In this document: positions 48,400-60,230 of the stretch, piece after piece
Position numbering within the stretch: the stretch's first letter is position 1
Layout of the letters: each line of letters opens with the position of its first letter
Source: Welwitschia mirabilis
Taxonomy: Eukaryota > Gnetophyta > Gnetopsida > Welwitschiales
Direction of reading: 5' to 3'
Length of the DNA: 64,000 nt
Assembly (NCBI GenBank): GCA_051453625.1
Contig: JBOZIK010000001.1
Location: 136,796,423 to 136,860,422 of the forward strand
Notes under the pieces: generated by a model
What the model was told of the DNA's origin: nothing
The model's input: the letters and a program-made list of their open reading frames with translations, nothing else
Databases searched by the model: none
Position numbers and translations under genes: made by a program

Positions 48400-50300
48400 C
48401 AAAGTCATTAGGAATAAGGAAAAGATTCTTTATAGATGGACAATGAATCTTCATTCTTATCATTTTCCTTATTTTCTATGGGGCTAGGTTTTTCCTTAGG
48501 CTTATTTTATATGATTAGATTTTTTAACTCTTTCCTGATCCTTAGTTATATAGACATACTTTCTTCTGAGTGTTCTACCACTTCAGTAAACCTAACTCCC
48601 TTTGGATTTGGTTGAACATTCATGTGGAGTTTCCATGTTTTCCTTTAGTTTATGGGGGAGAGGAATTGGGTTTACATTTGTTGAAGTTGTTGAATGACTT
48701 GGGTAATAGATTACATGTTTTTCTCAAGGTTGATTAATGTGGAGGAATGTTATTTTAAAGATTTTTCATAATTTCTGTTAAGTTGAACTCAAGTTTTCAT
48801 GAACTTTCTAGCTGGATCCTCAAAGGGAATGGATGAGGTTGATTTTGGGTAATTGGAAGTGAAAGGGTGAGAGGATGATGATACTTATTAGTTTCTTGAC
48901 TAGTTCTAGTTATCCTATTTCTAAGAAAATTTGGGTGACTCCTCCACCTAGAGTTATATGTATTCAACTAGAGATCATTTTTAAGATTTTTCCATTGATG
49001 TCCTACCATATGTACCTATTCATTAACTATGTTTTAGGATAGAGGGATGGAGGAGTACTCAGTGGTTTCATAGCTGTCCATCTGGTAAATCAAACATTTA
49101 GGCTTAGGGATCATAAATGAGGGTGAATGTGAGGTGGTTAAACATTATAATTTCCTTACTAATTCATCTATTTTATTATTCACCTTGAAATTTTTTGAAA
49201 CCTTAAAAACACTTGTTAACCTAACTAGATTATATGATCTTAAGGACTCGATATATTTTTTCCAATTTTTTTGATCTCTCAGCTATACCTTGTCCAGAGG
49301 CATGGTAAAGAAATTATCCCTACTCATCATCTCCACTAATTGATACTTATTAGTAGATAACTCATCATAAAAAGTACTTATCTTCCTACTTGACTCAAAA
49401 CCATGTTGAGGATACTTTAGTAATAAGTCTTTAAATTATTTTAAGATCTAAAAAAATGTTTTGTGGTTCTTTTATTGGAAATTCATGATTTATTTCCTTA
49501 GGACATTTGTCTTATAATTAGGGAAAATTTTAAAGATGAAATCCTTACTTAGGTTAGCCCACTTCGTAATAGAGAAGGGTTTAAAAGTGTATAACTAGGA
49601 TTTCATCTTCTCTTTTAAGGAAAAGAAAAATAATCTAAGCCTAATTACATCATGAGTGTTACAATATTGAGGGACGGTTAATAGGACACATTAAAATTCT
49701 TCGAGATGAAGGTATAGGTCTTTAGACTTTAATTCATGGAAATAAGATAGGAGTTAAATAGTAAAGGATTTGAACTTTGACTTTTAATTAATCCATGATA
49801 GCATTATGCAAGAGGTGTTCTTAGGCATTAAGATTGAAGGTAATCACAGAGGGCTTACTTAGATTAGTTAGTAGCAGTAGTAATAACAAGTTGCCACTTG
49901 ATCACTTCTTGGAAAAAATACTAGGTCATTAATTTGTTGATCATCCCTTAGTCAGATAAAGATCTATTAAAGGAATCTTAGAGAATGAGTCAGTCATTCA
50001 GGTTTTACTATTGTTATTATGATGAGGTGGTTTGTTAGTTTTTTTGATTATATTAGTTATTTTTGAAGGATGAGATTTGGTTCCTTTGAAACTCATCATA
50101 GGCTTAGTTTTTAATTTCTTACATTCTTTCATGATTAGTAGGGATCCATATTATTATGAATTGATCTCCTAGTTTCGTCATGGGTCTAGGTCATGTAAGA
50201 ATAAGTTCAAAATTTTGCAAGCAAGCTTTAGTATTTTTCAAGTTGGATTTCATAAAGCCTACAAGTTAGTTTAATTTAGGAACTACATAAATGATTGAGT
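48400..50300 (-). pseudogene. Gypsy gag remnant
   Basis: Minus strand across frames: DKCPKEINHEF, FKDLLLKCPQHGFE-like, TFYDELSTNKYQLVEMMS-like, NFFTMPLDKV and a YETTEYSSIPLS segment near 49050. This follows the Athila gag plan (FPFSL, RFK-LL-CPHHG, FY-GL, YEMRVDYSS-like). Heavily broken. Confidence 0.65.
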
Positions 50301-50851
50301 TAAAAATTTAAGGTATTCTAAAATGAAAGTATAACAATGCCAATGATGAAAGGTAGTAGTGCCAAAAGAGTTCTTTGAGTACTAGGGTTATAAAAAATTA
50401 AATAAAAACAATGAACGTGAGAAAAATATAATAAAAATCATAAAATATTTTTAGATTTTTAACGTTTTTAACATGGAGTGAATTTGTAGAAAATCATATA
50501 AAAACATAGCAAGAAAAGAAAAACATGTAATGTAATGTAAAGTTTAATTAAAAGTTTTTAAGTTTTACTCTAAAAGAGAGTTGCAAATAAAATGTTAGAA
50601 CTACACAAAACAAGTTAACACAAAATCAAAATTAAACTTTAAAAATAAGCTAGACTAGTTTGAGTTTCACTGGAATGGCTAGCATCAACTATTAAAAGAA
50701 AACTAAAGAAAAACATAAAAGAAAAAGGAGAATGACTAATTGGAGTATCACTAGAAGGAGAACTATACCCATCACTAGAAAGATAAAAACTATTTATAAA
50801 GACTTACAAAAAGAAAAGGAATGCTTCTTTGAGCTACTACCATACCATTGT

Positions 50852-50870
50852 CCTTGATAACAGTGCTAAA
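50852..50870 (-). promoter_or_regulatory. Gypsy primer binding site (tRNA-Asp type)
   Basis: Minus strand TTTAGCACTGTTATCAAGGA aligns with TTTGGCGCCGTTGCCGGGGA; every difference is a transition (C to T or G to A). It adjoins the right LTR. Confidence 0.8.
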
Positions 50871-50873
50871 ATC

Positions 50874-51912
50874 TATTCATTATTTTATAATTTTTGAATG
50901 TAAAGCTATGTTCACACTTAGTTATCATTCTTCCTTAGGAATAACATGGGTAGTGGTTTAAAATTGCGTTAACTTATAATTTAATGCAAGTTACAAATTT
51001 TAAGAAAAGAGAAGAGAAAAAGGATGATTTTTAGAGTTTGTTNNNNNNNNNNNNNNNNNNNNNNNNNNNNNNNNNNNNNNNNNNNNNNNNNNNNNNNNNN
51101 NNNNNNNNNNNNNNNNNNNNNNNNNNNNNNNNNNNNNNNNNNATTTTAAGAAAAGAGAAGAGAAAAAGGATGATTATTAGAGTTTGTTAAAAGATCATCT
51201 TGAGAGAAAAGGGAAGCAAACTAGCTCTAATGTATTGTTAATTCATCATAAGTAATCCTTCACTTTAATTTTGTCTAATCAAATTCTTATAATAAACTTA
51301 AAGCATCAAATACTTTTGGCCAAAAACATGGTAACATTATCTCATTCATTATATGAGTAATAATGAACTTAAAGCCTAAAACAATAATAGAACGTAAGAA
51401 CATATGCACTTAAAAATTTATAAAGGGATTATACTAAGAATTAAAAGAGCTCACTCAAAATGTAATAAAGTCCAATGGTTAAAGTAGTTACCTAAGCATT
51501 CTAATNNNNNNNNNNNNNNNNNNNNNNNNNNNNNNNNNNNNNNNNNNNNNNNNNNNNNNNNNNNNNNNNNNNNNNNNNNNNNNNNNNNNNNNNNNNNNNN
51601 NNNNNATTATAATGTTAATCATGAGTTAAATGACCAAAGTAATAACTTTTGTATTGCAAAGAGGAACAAATTTACAGTAAAGAAAGAATGAGGCAACACG
51701 AACTCCTTAGCAATCCTTAAAGACTAGATCACTCCCCTAAAGTATTGCTTATAAAGCCATTATAATTAACACCCTAAGGTTCACAATTTTCCAAAGCCAA
51801 AGATAATACAATGAAGGGTTTTATGCCTTTTTATAAGAAGAGATAAGGGAGAGGGGTGGTTACAAGTCCTTGGCTTATATTATTAGATGGATGATTAAAA
51901 TAATAACATCTA
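50874..51912 (-). repeat. Gypsy 5' LTR (right copy)
   Basis: Colinear with 42140 onward. Interrupted by two 100-N gaps. 50997-51042 and 51143-51188 are the same sequence on the two sides of the first, so that gap is an unresolved overlap. Confidence 0.8.
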
Positions 51913-52264
51913 NNNNNNNNNNNNNNNNNNNNNNNNNNNNNNNNNNNNNNNNNNNNNNNNNNNNNNNNNNNNNNNNNNNNNNNNNNNNNNNNNNNNNNNN
52001 NNNNNNNNNNNNNNNNNNNNNNNNNNNNNNNNNNNNNNNNNNNNNNNNNNNNNNNNNNNNNNNNNNNNNNNNNNNNNNNNNNNNNNNNNNNNNNNNNNNN
52101 NNNNNNNNNNNNNNNNNNNNNNNNNNNNNNNNNNNNNNNNNNNNNNNNNNNNNNNNNNNNNNNNNNNNNNNNNNNNNNNNNNNNNNNNNNNNNNNNNNNN
52201 NNNNNNNNNNNNNNNNNNNNNNNNNNNNNNNNNNNNNNNNNNNNNNNNNNNNNNNNNNNNNNNN
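51913..52264. other. Run of 352 N
   Basis: Hides the outer end of the Gypsy element and its target duplication. The expected 5-bp copy of the left flank would be ATCAG (42135-42139). Confidence 0.95.
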
Positions 52265-52307
52265 TGTTTTGCTCGTAGTTACTTCATTTTCTGTCTAAGG
52301 ACTCAAA

Positions 52308-52462
52308 CTCCGGGTCGACCTAGAAGTGTCCATTTTGGGCTACTTCAAGTTGGGTTGACGGAACCCATATGGGATCGACAAGATATAGATGGGGTCGAGC
52401 AGACTGTATGCAATCTTGGAATGGGGTCGACTAGATGATTCGTGGGGTTAACCAAACTTGCA
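52308..52462 (+). repeat. Six degenerate GGGTCGAC motifs
   Basis: GGGTCGACC, GGGTTGACG, GGGATCGACA, GGGGTCGAGC, GGGGTCGACT and GGGGTTAACC, spaced about 20-40 bp, upstream of the TATA-like signal. The arrangement resembles a U3 enhancer array. Confidence 0.65.
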
Positions 52463-52793
52463 CAAATGACCACGCTCGAAATGGTTTTCTAATTGTTATC
52501 TCAACTAATCTACTCGTCGTAAACGTCAGATTCCTTCCCAACTACCTAACAACTATATTTTTAGGAGATCTATTTAAAGAGGCTACACTAAAAACTTAAT
52601 AAGAGTGAACTAATTGAAAAAGCGAGTTATACTCTTGATCTAAAGAGCTTACCTTTGTAACACCATCCTCCTCTCTCTCAGTACCTACCTTTGCACTAAA
52701 TCTTATCAATAAGGCTCCATTGTTTGTACTTGCATTTGAGTGATTTAGAGCACAAAAGCTTCATCCCATCATTCACCCTTAAAGGAGCTAGAA

Positions 52794-52935
52794 GGTTGAG
52801 ACTTAGCCTAGAATAGTCTGTTTTATGAAATTTGAGACTTAGCCTGAAAAAGTTCGTTTTATGAAGGTTGAGACTTAGCTTGCAAAAATCCACTTTGTAA
52901 AGGTTGAACGTTAGCCTTGAAAACCTGGTGGATGG
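52794..52935. repeat. 36-bp repeat, four copies
   Basis: Units start at about 52794, 52830, 52866 and 52902, each with (G/T)(G/T)TTGA(G/A)(A/C)(C/G)TTAGCCT or close to it. The period is a multiple of three, so it gives a 12-residue repeat on the minus strand, probably by chance. Confidence 0.85.
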
Positions 52936-53559
52936 TGAAGTAGCAGAGATCCAAAACAGTCTTGGTTGTTGGATGTCTTCCAAGAGTACAATAGGGTCTA
53001 TCCCAAACCGCTACAAATCTTGTCTTGCACGCTATTTGGGTTCTGCTTATGAGTTTATTTTATTATTTTTTTTAATTTCATAATTTCTTCTTTGGGTAGT
53101 AATAGTTGTTTCAATTTTTCAGAAATCCTATTCACCCCTCTAAGGTTATTTCAGATTCTTCAATGTCTATCATGGAGATAAACTGGTCAGTTAACTTAAT
53201 CGTAATGTCAATTTTTAGATGGTAACACACAACCACAATAACAGTCCTCAACCAGAAGACAGAAGATGTAGAGCGTAGGCATGGTGAGTGCCCAGTTTCA
53301 TTCATGATTGAAAGATTCAAGGATGCAGAACTATGTTATCAATGTTTAGAGAAACAAGCTTTTTTCTTGATCAAGGTGCTAAAGAAGTTTTGACACTACA
53401 TTCTACAAGCTAAGGTACGGGAAGTAATCATTGAACCTGAAAAAAAATCACTTTTGGAGAAGAGAAATGCTAAAATGCTAATCTAAGGAGAGCCAAGTGA
53501 ATATCAAAGTTGTAGGAGTATGACATTCAGCTTACCCTTGTGAAGCTAGTCAAAGGAAT

Positions 53560-54359
53560 AGGCTTAGTCCTAAATATCTTGGTAGCACAATCTCAAGATG
53601 CCTAGTTAGTGGAGACTTTCTTGTTTCCAACCATCTCTACCAAGTTCCTGAGTTATCCTTCATACAAAAATATTTATCTTTATCTATCGGAGGGAACTCT
53701 TCCTGAGAATACTTCTGTTTTGTTCAGGAAGGCTTTCAAGGCAAGAGCAACATGTTTCATGATCAAGAATGGAGTACTATTCCAAAGAAAGTATGATGAG
53801 GTATATCTGAGATGTGCCACCAAAGATGAAGTTTAGAAGTTGTTGTAGGAGTTTCATGATAGAATTAATGGTTGACATACTTTTGCACATCTTCTAGCAA
53901 CAGATCCTAAAAGCTGGATACTATTGGCCAACTATGGCAAAGCATACTTTTGACCATGTCAAGACTTGTGATATCTGCAACCATTTCTCATCCAGAGATG
54001 AGAACCCAACATTGCCTCTACGTACTATCTTGGAGGCTTGACCATTTGCGAAATGGGCTCTTAATTTTATTGGTAAGATCTATCCTCCTTCCCTTGTAAG
54101 GCATTATTTCATCTTCACTACTATGAATTACTGCACTCATTAAATGGAAGCTAAAGCCACGAGGCAATCAAATATGGAGACAATGATAGACTTCTTGGAG
54201 AAGAATTATCATTACTTGTTTTCGGACACCCTTGTGCTTTAGTCTATAATAATGGCAAAGCCTTCACTTCTATTCAGTTTCCAGAGTGGTGCTACAACAA
54301 CCGAATTTCTTTGAAGATCTGCACCAAGTAACGCCCTCAAGGGAATAGCCTATCTAAGT
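53560..54359 (+). pseudogene. Gypsy integrase fragment, plus strand
   Basis: Open part 53609-53836: LFRKAFKARATCFMIKNGVL, FQRKYDEVYLRCATKDEV. Then, with breaks, EFHDRINGXHTFAHLLATDP, a GYYWPTM-like remnant, CDICNHFSS, FAKWALNFIGKIYPPS, TMNYCTH-MEAKAT and PQGNSLSK. This is the zinc-binding and core region of a Tat/Ogre-like Gypsy integrase, opposite in strand to the 42-52 kb element. It stops abruptly at 54360, where a candidate LTR starts. Confidence 0.8.
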
Positions 54360-56468
54360 TGTCATATCCCATATTTTGTAAACATTGTTTACTTGAATAT
54401 TAAATATATTAAGCTTTTAGTCAAATGAGTAATTATCCTTATTTAAAGGCCTTGTCAAAATAAGATAACATTTTAAATTAATTTTAGTTTATAATTTTCA
54501 TAATTTACCATGAAAATGATAAAAATTATGTTAGAAGGATTTTATGAGAAAAGCTATCCAAACATTTAAAATTAGATAATCCCATTATGTGAGGAGTTAA
54601 AATCACATGATGAAACTAATAAATTGAGAATTTCAAGAAGACATAATAATATATTTTGCATCTTATTTACTCGTTTAAATTCTTGGTAAATGTGATAAGT
54701 GTACTATATTATGCATAAACCTTTTCTTCCTTGTGTTATGTGATTGATAGATTTTATGCATTTTGAAATAAATGAGCATTTGAACAAATACATGCACTCT
54801 TACCTAGAACCAAGAATGATAAATGTGTATATTTACTCTACCATTAATTTTATGTTCTTAAGATGTATAAAGGAACTTATTTCATAGCTAATAGATCCTA
54901 AGATTAAGATTAATTATGTAGATTTATGTAGGATATCTAGATAAAAATGTGGAATAATATGTGTTGTTGTAAACTTAATCTAATAGAACTTATCATAAAA
55001 CATTTTGTTTAAGGGGAGGCCTTGTAGGATCTAGTTAACTTTAAACTATTAAATTTATTAGTTAGATCACTAAAATAATGTTCTTATAGGAATTAATACT
55101 TCTACAAAACTTATTAAAATCAGGTTTTAGACTAACAAAGTGCTTTATTAATTTATCCAAGTATGTACATAAAATACAAGATTAGGAGGGTTGGTAATAT
55201 AAGAACAGTAGTAAAATAATGCTAGACAATGCCTATTTCTAATCACTGTTATATCTTAATACCTGTCAAGTAATAGATATAGGAGTAAAATAAGATGAAT
55301 TATTACTTTTTTGAATAATATATTAGTTTACAATATTTTTTAGCATGTAAACAAAGTAAAATAGTTTCTAAAAGATAACTTTTTAGTTCTACAATATGTA
55401 ACAAATGCTAAAATAAAATCATAATGCAAACATATTCTTTTCAAAAATATAATGCTTATACTATGATAAATAAACTGATTACAAACAGTGTTTCTTTTAT
55501 AGGTCATAGCTAAAATGAAAAAGAGTACTCCAAAATCAATCTAAGAGCTTGCTACCATTCCTAGATGTTATACAAAATGTGCTCAAAAGAACTTATGATT
55601 GTAGCTCTAGGATGTATTCATACTAGTCTTTAGATAGTTAGAGAAAGGAAACTTGTACTAGAATGAATAATGGCCCCTTCTATATTAAAGTAGTACATTG
55701 CCACATGTAATGCATGAATTTAGGGTAGTTAGAATAGATTTTTCCTCCATTTTCCATGTGATATTAGATTTTAATGAAATCACTTTCCTTTCTTTTACCT
55801 TGTTGTTCTTCATTGATAGTTATTATGGCACTTGTCATTATTCTCCATGGGTACATAAGTCTACAAAACAATAATATTATTTTCATTAATTAAAAAGTTA
55901 TGTACTATAATCAATATGTAATCCTAAATTATAATTCTCAAGTAATGTCTAAATATCAAAGATAATCACTATTATTTATGTAAACTCAATAGTAGTTCTA
56001 TGTTTCTAACATTTAACTATACATAAAATTTATTATTTGTAATGTAAATTTTTGCCTTATCAATAGCATACTCATTGTTTTATTCATTGGAATTGAAGAG
56101 TTTGTCTCATTATGCCATATGAAAATTTTGAAATTTATGCATTTATTCTTTTAATGCATAGCTTAGATAAATTAAACTTACTTATGAGCTTATGAAGGAT
56201 TAAAAAAAGATCTAGCATGAGGAAAGAATACATGTAATTAAACTTACTAATTAAAGCAAGAAGATTACTCACCCTAGTTAGGTGCATGAGTTATAAACAT
56301 GATCTCCTTTTGTACTCGAATGTGAATTATTATTCAGTCCAATTATCAATGCTAAATCATGTGATCTTGTGATCTTGAGTTATGTGCCTTTGTTTATCTA
56401 TATATAGAGAGATCATTTTCCTCTCTTGTGGAAGGAGATACTTTCTTTCTTTTTCGAATATAAGTGCA

Positions 56469-56513
<45 letters not shown>

Positions 56514-57148
56514 CTTTTATTCTTTTACTTATGAAGATTTAGGCTTAGAAGCTTAAAGCTAAGGAACTCTTAAGCTTGGATCTTCATCAATTTTTAACTA
56601 TTAAGAATTTACTAATCTTCCCAAGTAAACTCTTTATTCTTATTATCCATATGATCTCTTTTTAAGATTATAGTGGAATTATGTGATATTGCATTAGGGA
56701 ATTATTTATTTATTTTATGTAATTATGTTATAAAATATTATTTTCTCCAGTTAGATCTCATGAAGACACTAGTGAGATATGAGGGGTCTCTTGTGCTTGG
56801 TGATGGAGGTTACTAGTGGATGATTATGGCCAAGTAACCATATATATATAGGTATCCATGTTTATTTTAATATTATATTTTATCTATTATACATTAGGTT
56901 TATTTTATTAGGGGCAAAATCTGATCCTCAAAAGAAATTTATTTAGGCTAGTACTCTTTCATGGAAATCCTAAGGCTCATAGTAAACGGCTTTTTTGAAT
57001 TTGATTTGATTTTTCTTTCTATAATGATTTGAATTAGTATCTTATTTAAAATATTTTTTTAAGTAATTAGTTAATATATCCATTATTTTACTAGTCTAAG
57101 TTATTGCTTAAATAGTTGTAAAAACTTTATCATATTTTTGTTATGACA
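54360..57148 (+). repeat. Candidate long LTR
   Basis: Starts TGTCATATCCCATATTTTG and ends TTATGACA, giving a perfect 7-bp inverted terminal repeat (TGTCATA/TATGACA) with TG...CA ends over 2789 bp. An internal TATA (CTATATATAGAGAG, near 56398-56411) and a purine/pyrimidine-rich leader fit an LTR. It interrupts the integrase at 54359. The 5-bp flanks (TAAGT, AAAAT) do not match, so a target duplication is not shown. Confidence 0.4.
56474..56509. repeat. (CT)n microsatellite
   Basis: About 18 perfect units, just after the TATA-like element of the candidate LTR. Confidence 0.95.
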
Positions 57149-57689
57149 AAAATTGAATTTTCAGAATAGAGGCATAAGCTAAAAATGTCATAAATTACTA
57201 ACTGGTAGGTATAAATTAGTAAAATTTTTTGTAAATATAAGATTGTGTTATGAACGTGAAAATGTAAATATAGTAATTTTTTTGATGGATAATCATTTCA
57301 AAAAAAATATTTATTAAAATACATTAGAAAATAAATGTAGAAAAGAGTAAGAAGATAATTTACATTTCTATAGCTATATGTTAATATATCTACATACTTG
57401 ATAATTCTAAGTTGTAGGAACTTGAACAAGCTCTTTAGAACATCTTGAATCATTTTAAAACTCAAAGTATTTTGAAATTTTAGAAAATTTGATAGTTTTT
57501 AATAATTTAAAAAAAAATAAACCAAGCATTATATTAAAAGATAAGTAGTTATAAGATGGAGGCTAAAGCACTCTATTAAATATTCACATGAACACATTAG
57601 AAACATGACATGAGATGTTTACAGAAAAATGGGGGGCGAAAACTCATGTCTCCTACAACTAATATAGAAAATAATAAAGCCATAGAAGA
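57149..57689. other. AT-rich sequence, nothing recognised
   Basis: No motif found on either strand. Confidence 0.5.
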
Positions 57690-58150
57690 ACTAATTTGAA
57701 CTATAAGAGAATAGCTGGTTAATATTCCCTATAGCTAGGAAATAAGTGATTATGCTTATGATGAACTAGGAATCATTCCAATTCAGTCACTAGAACCTCA
57801 AATGCCTAATTTGCCTCTTTAAACTCCTTTGCTTCTGCTTGCTTCTTGTTTGAGTGAAGTCTTAGGGCCTTCTTATGAAAACTCAATTTGATAACATTTA
57901 ACAGAGATCTATGGAAGATTTTAAGGGTTAATAAGAGGCACCTCTTCATCCCATGAATTGTAGCTAACACAACTTCTCTCCTTGCATGGTCTATGTTAAT
58001 AGCCTCATGAATTGTCTGAGTTTCTTTCTCTAAGGTGGAGTCTAAATGATTCTAAGATGCTTTCTCCTTACTTTATTTGAGGCTATTAGCCTCTTTTTAA
58101 GGAGTTTCCTCCTGGTCTTGCTCAGGCTCAGATTACTTCTCTTCATACAC
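57690..58150 (-). pseudogene. Lys/Glu-rich coding remnant, unknown protein
   Basis: One minus frame stays open apart from six stops (TAA, TAA, TAG, TAG, TGA, TAA), each one C-to-T change from Gln or Arg. It reads EKETQTIHEAINIDHARREV, VLATIHGMKRCLLL, SFHKKALRLHSNKKQAEAKE and FEVLVTELE. It looks helical and charged. It may be the tail of LINE 3 or an unrelated captured fragment. I do not recognise it. Confidence 0.35.
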
Positions 58151-58399
58151 TTTGTTAAGGGTTTCATCTTGCCCTAGATTAAGCTATGATTGCTTCTTTT
58201 TCTAAAATGAGGGTGGAATCGAAATATTCATTTATAGGAGTCTCTTTGAGTAGGGATGGAGTTGTCTCTCTCTGAGTCTAAAAGCCTTCTAGCTTACTCT
58301 CCCAACCATGTTAAGAATCTTTGTCATTCTTATTCATTTTCTTTCTTTTTCCTCTAGACTGCTAGGTCTTACCTAATGTCCTTTATTGAGGGGAGGGGA

Positions 58400-60230
58400 A
58401 GGGGGGTTCTCTTGTACTTATGTCTCTTGCAACTTTCCATGGAGCCATAACAAGGCTTGAGTACCTAATAGTATCCTTTTTTTACAATGTCTAAAGGAAG
58501 AAGAAGGGTAAATTAACTTAATTCTCTAGGTATAAGGCATTGAGAAAGATAAAACCCCATGGGGGCAAAAGTGCCTTTCTATTAATTTGTCCACTTAATA
58601 GCTTAAGAATGCCTTTCAAGCAAAAATGGATAGCTTTCCTTTGTCCTTTTTAGTTGACTAGAATTATCTTCTCTTCCATAGGGATTTCCAACAAGTAGGA
58701 AATTGATTCTTTTATGACTTTAAACATGCTTCTTTAAATGTGATTATGTACCTTATCCAGGGTGGACATAGACCTCGGATTCCTTCTTTAATCAGAGCTT
58801 CACTTGCATTGATGAAATAGATGTTGTACATACTCTTAATTCAACTAAAAAATTAAATAATTAGTAGCAACCTAGATTCCATGTTTAGTCAATTGGTCTA
58901 TTGTTAAGAGTCTATTATGGTCCTTTAACTAATAGAATATCTTGATCTTGTTAAGGATCTACCCTCTCCAAAATCTCTTATTGACTTTATTTCTATCATA
59001 GTTTTTAAAGAAAATCATTTTAGATGTCTTAATTGGTGATAACTAGCTCAATAAGATTTATTATAGAATGAGAAAGATGTTTCCTAAGGTGATACTCTCC
59101 TCTACTTATACTCTAGCTTGGATACATGTAGTTGATTAGATCACTTCATGATTAACCACTCATAATTTGATTGTTTTGTGAGATTTAGTAAGAAGACAAT
59201 ATTTTATCTTATGAATTTTGTAGCTCTTGCATCTCTATGGCAAGCATTGAAGTCCCATCTACCTTTTGACCAAATAAAATCGTCCAATATTTTATTGATT
59301 TTTTAATTATAAATTTGGGGGAAATGATAATAGAGTCTATGTACCTGAAGGATATGATTAGGCAGATATTTTCTATGATGTTAATATTTTTAGAAGAAAG
59401 AAATTTATTCAGTCATGCATTACGTTTTCTTTGAATTAAATCCAAGATAAAGTTTTAGGTCAATAACTTATGCCAATTTCTAAGGGGAATTCTTATGTGA
59501 ATGTTCTAAATATCTTGCATTTTGGCATCTAAAATTTTGATGATTTCACCTCTTTTTATGATGATTTTACTAATAATATGAATTTAAGACTTATTTTAAT
59601 TAGTTAAAAATATTATAACATTTGTGAAGAGATTCATGGAATGTTTGATAGCTCTTTCTTATCAGTAGGAAGCTTGAATTATAATAATTGTATCACCTGC
59701 ATAGTGATTATTGATGGATATTTGACTTCCTATTTTGATTCTTGTGACTCTATTACTTCTAATAATTTTCTAAAACATTCATAATAAATAGAAAGAGGTA
59801 GGGGGATAATGGATCCCCTGCCTTAATTCTTGACTTACTAAAAAGTATTTAAATCTATGATTGTTAAGCTCAAAGAAATCTTGCATGTCAAGCCATAACT
59901 TTATGATGTAAGAGTTAGATTTGATTTTCCTAAGAATACAACCTAATGCTCTCTAGCTCATGGAATCATAGCCTTTGGTTATGTCTAATTTAGTAATAAG
60001 TAAAGAAAAATTATGCTTTTTAATAAAATGAATAATTTCATGACTTAGGAGAATTTGATCTTGGATGTACTTAGATTAGATGAAGTCAACTTGATTCTTG
60101 GAGATCACTTTAAGAAGTAGGAGGCAATATGGCCCACCATTATTTTTGTGAAGATCTTATAAAAAACATTGCAGATAACTAGAGGTCTATAGTCTTTTAG
60201 TTTATTAGCATCTCGTTTCTTGGGGATGAG
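58400..60230 (-). mobile_element. LINE 3, truncated by the element at 60231
   Basis: Minus strand RT: LIPKKRDANKLKDYRPLVIC with NVFYKIFTKIM (60105-60230), HEIIHFI-type, KLDITKGYDSMS-type, RQG-PLSPYLF-type, and YAGDTIIII near 59689-59703 (normally YADD). Downstream LDDFIWSKGRWDF (about 59260-59300) is the usual FIW block. The endonuclease and ORF1 parts should lie beyond the insertion at 60231, outside the window or lost. Confidence 0.75.

Larger units (their letters stand above)
42140..52264 (-). mobile_element. Athila/Tat-type Gypsy element with full gag-pol (decayed)
   Basis: Homologous LTRs at the two ends (42140 onward; 50874-51912), a tRNA-Asp-type primer site at 50852-50870 and, on the minus strand, gag, protease, RT, RNase H and integrase in Gypsy order. 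All frames are broken. The right end is lost in the N run 51913-52264. Its pol makes it a model for the enzymes that the gag-protease family lacks. Confidence 0.88.
52265..53155 (+). repeat. LTR-like region, probably Copia type
   Basis: Less AT-rich than its surroundings. Contains TATTTAAAGAGG as a TATA-like signal (about 52571-52582) and ends with CCTATTCACCCCTCTAAGG (53127-53146), a phrase typical near the 3' end of many plant Copia LTRs. No partner LTR and no clear primer site are in the window, so this is tentative. Confidence 0.45.

Noticed and set aside
52696-52983. Protein with 12-residue repeats on the minus strand
   Set aside because: The repeat comes from a 36-bp noncoding tandem repeat inside an LTR-like region. 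The period being a multiple of three explains the open frame.
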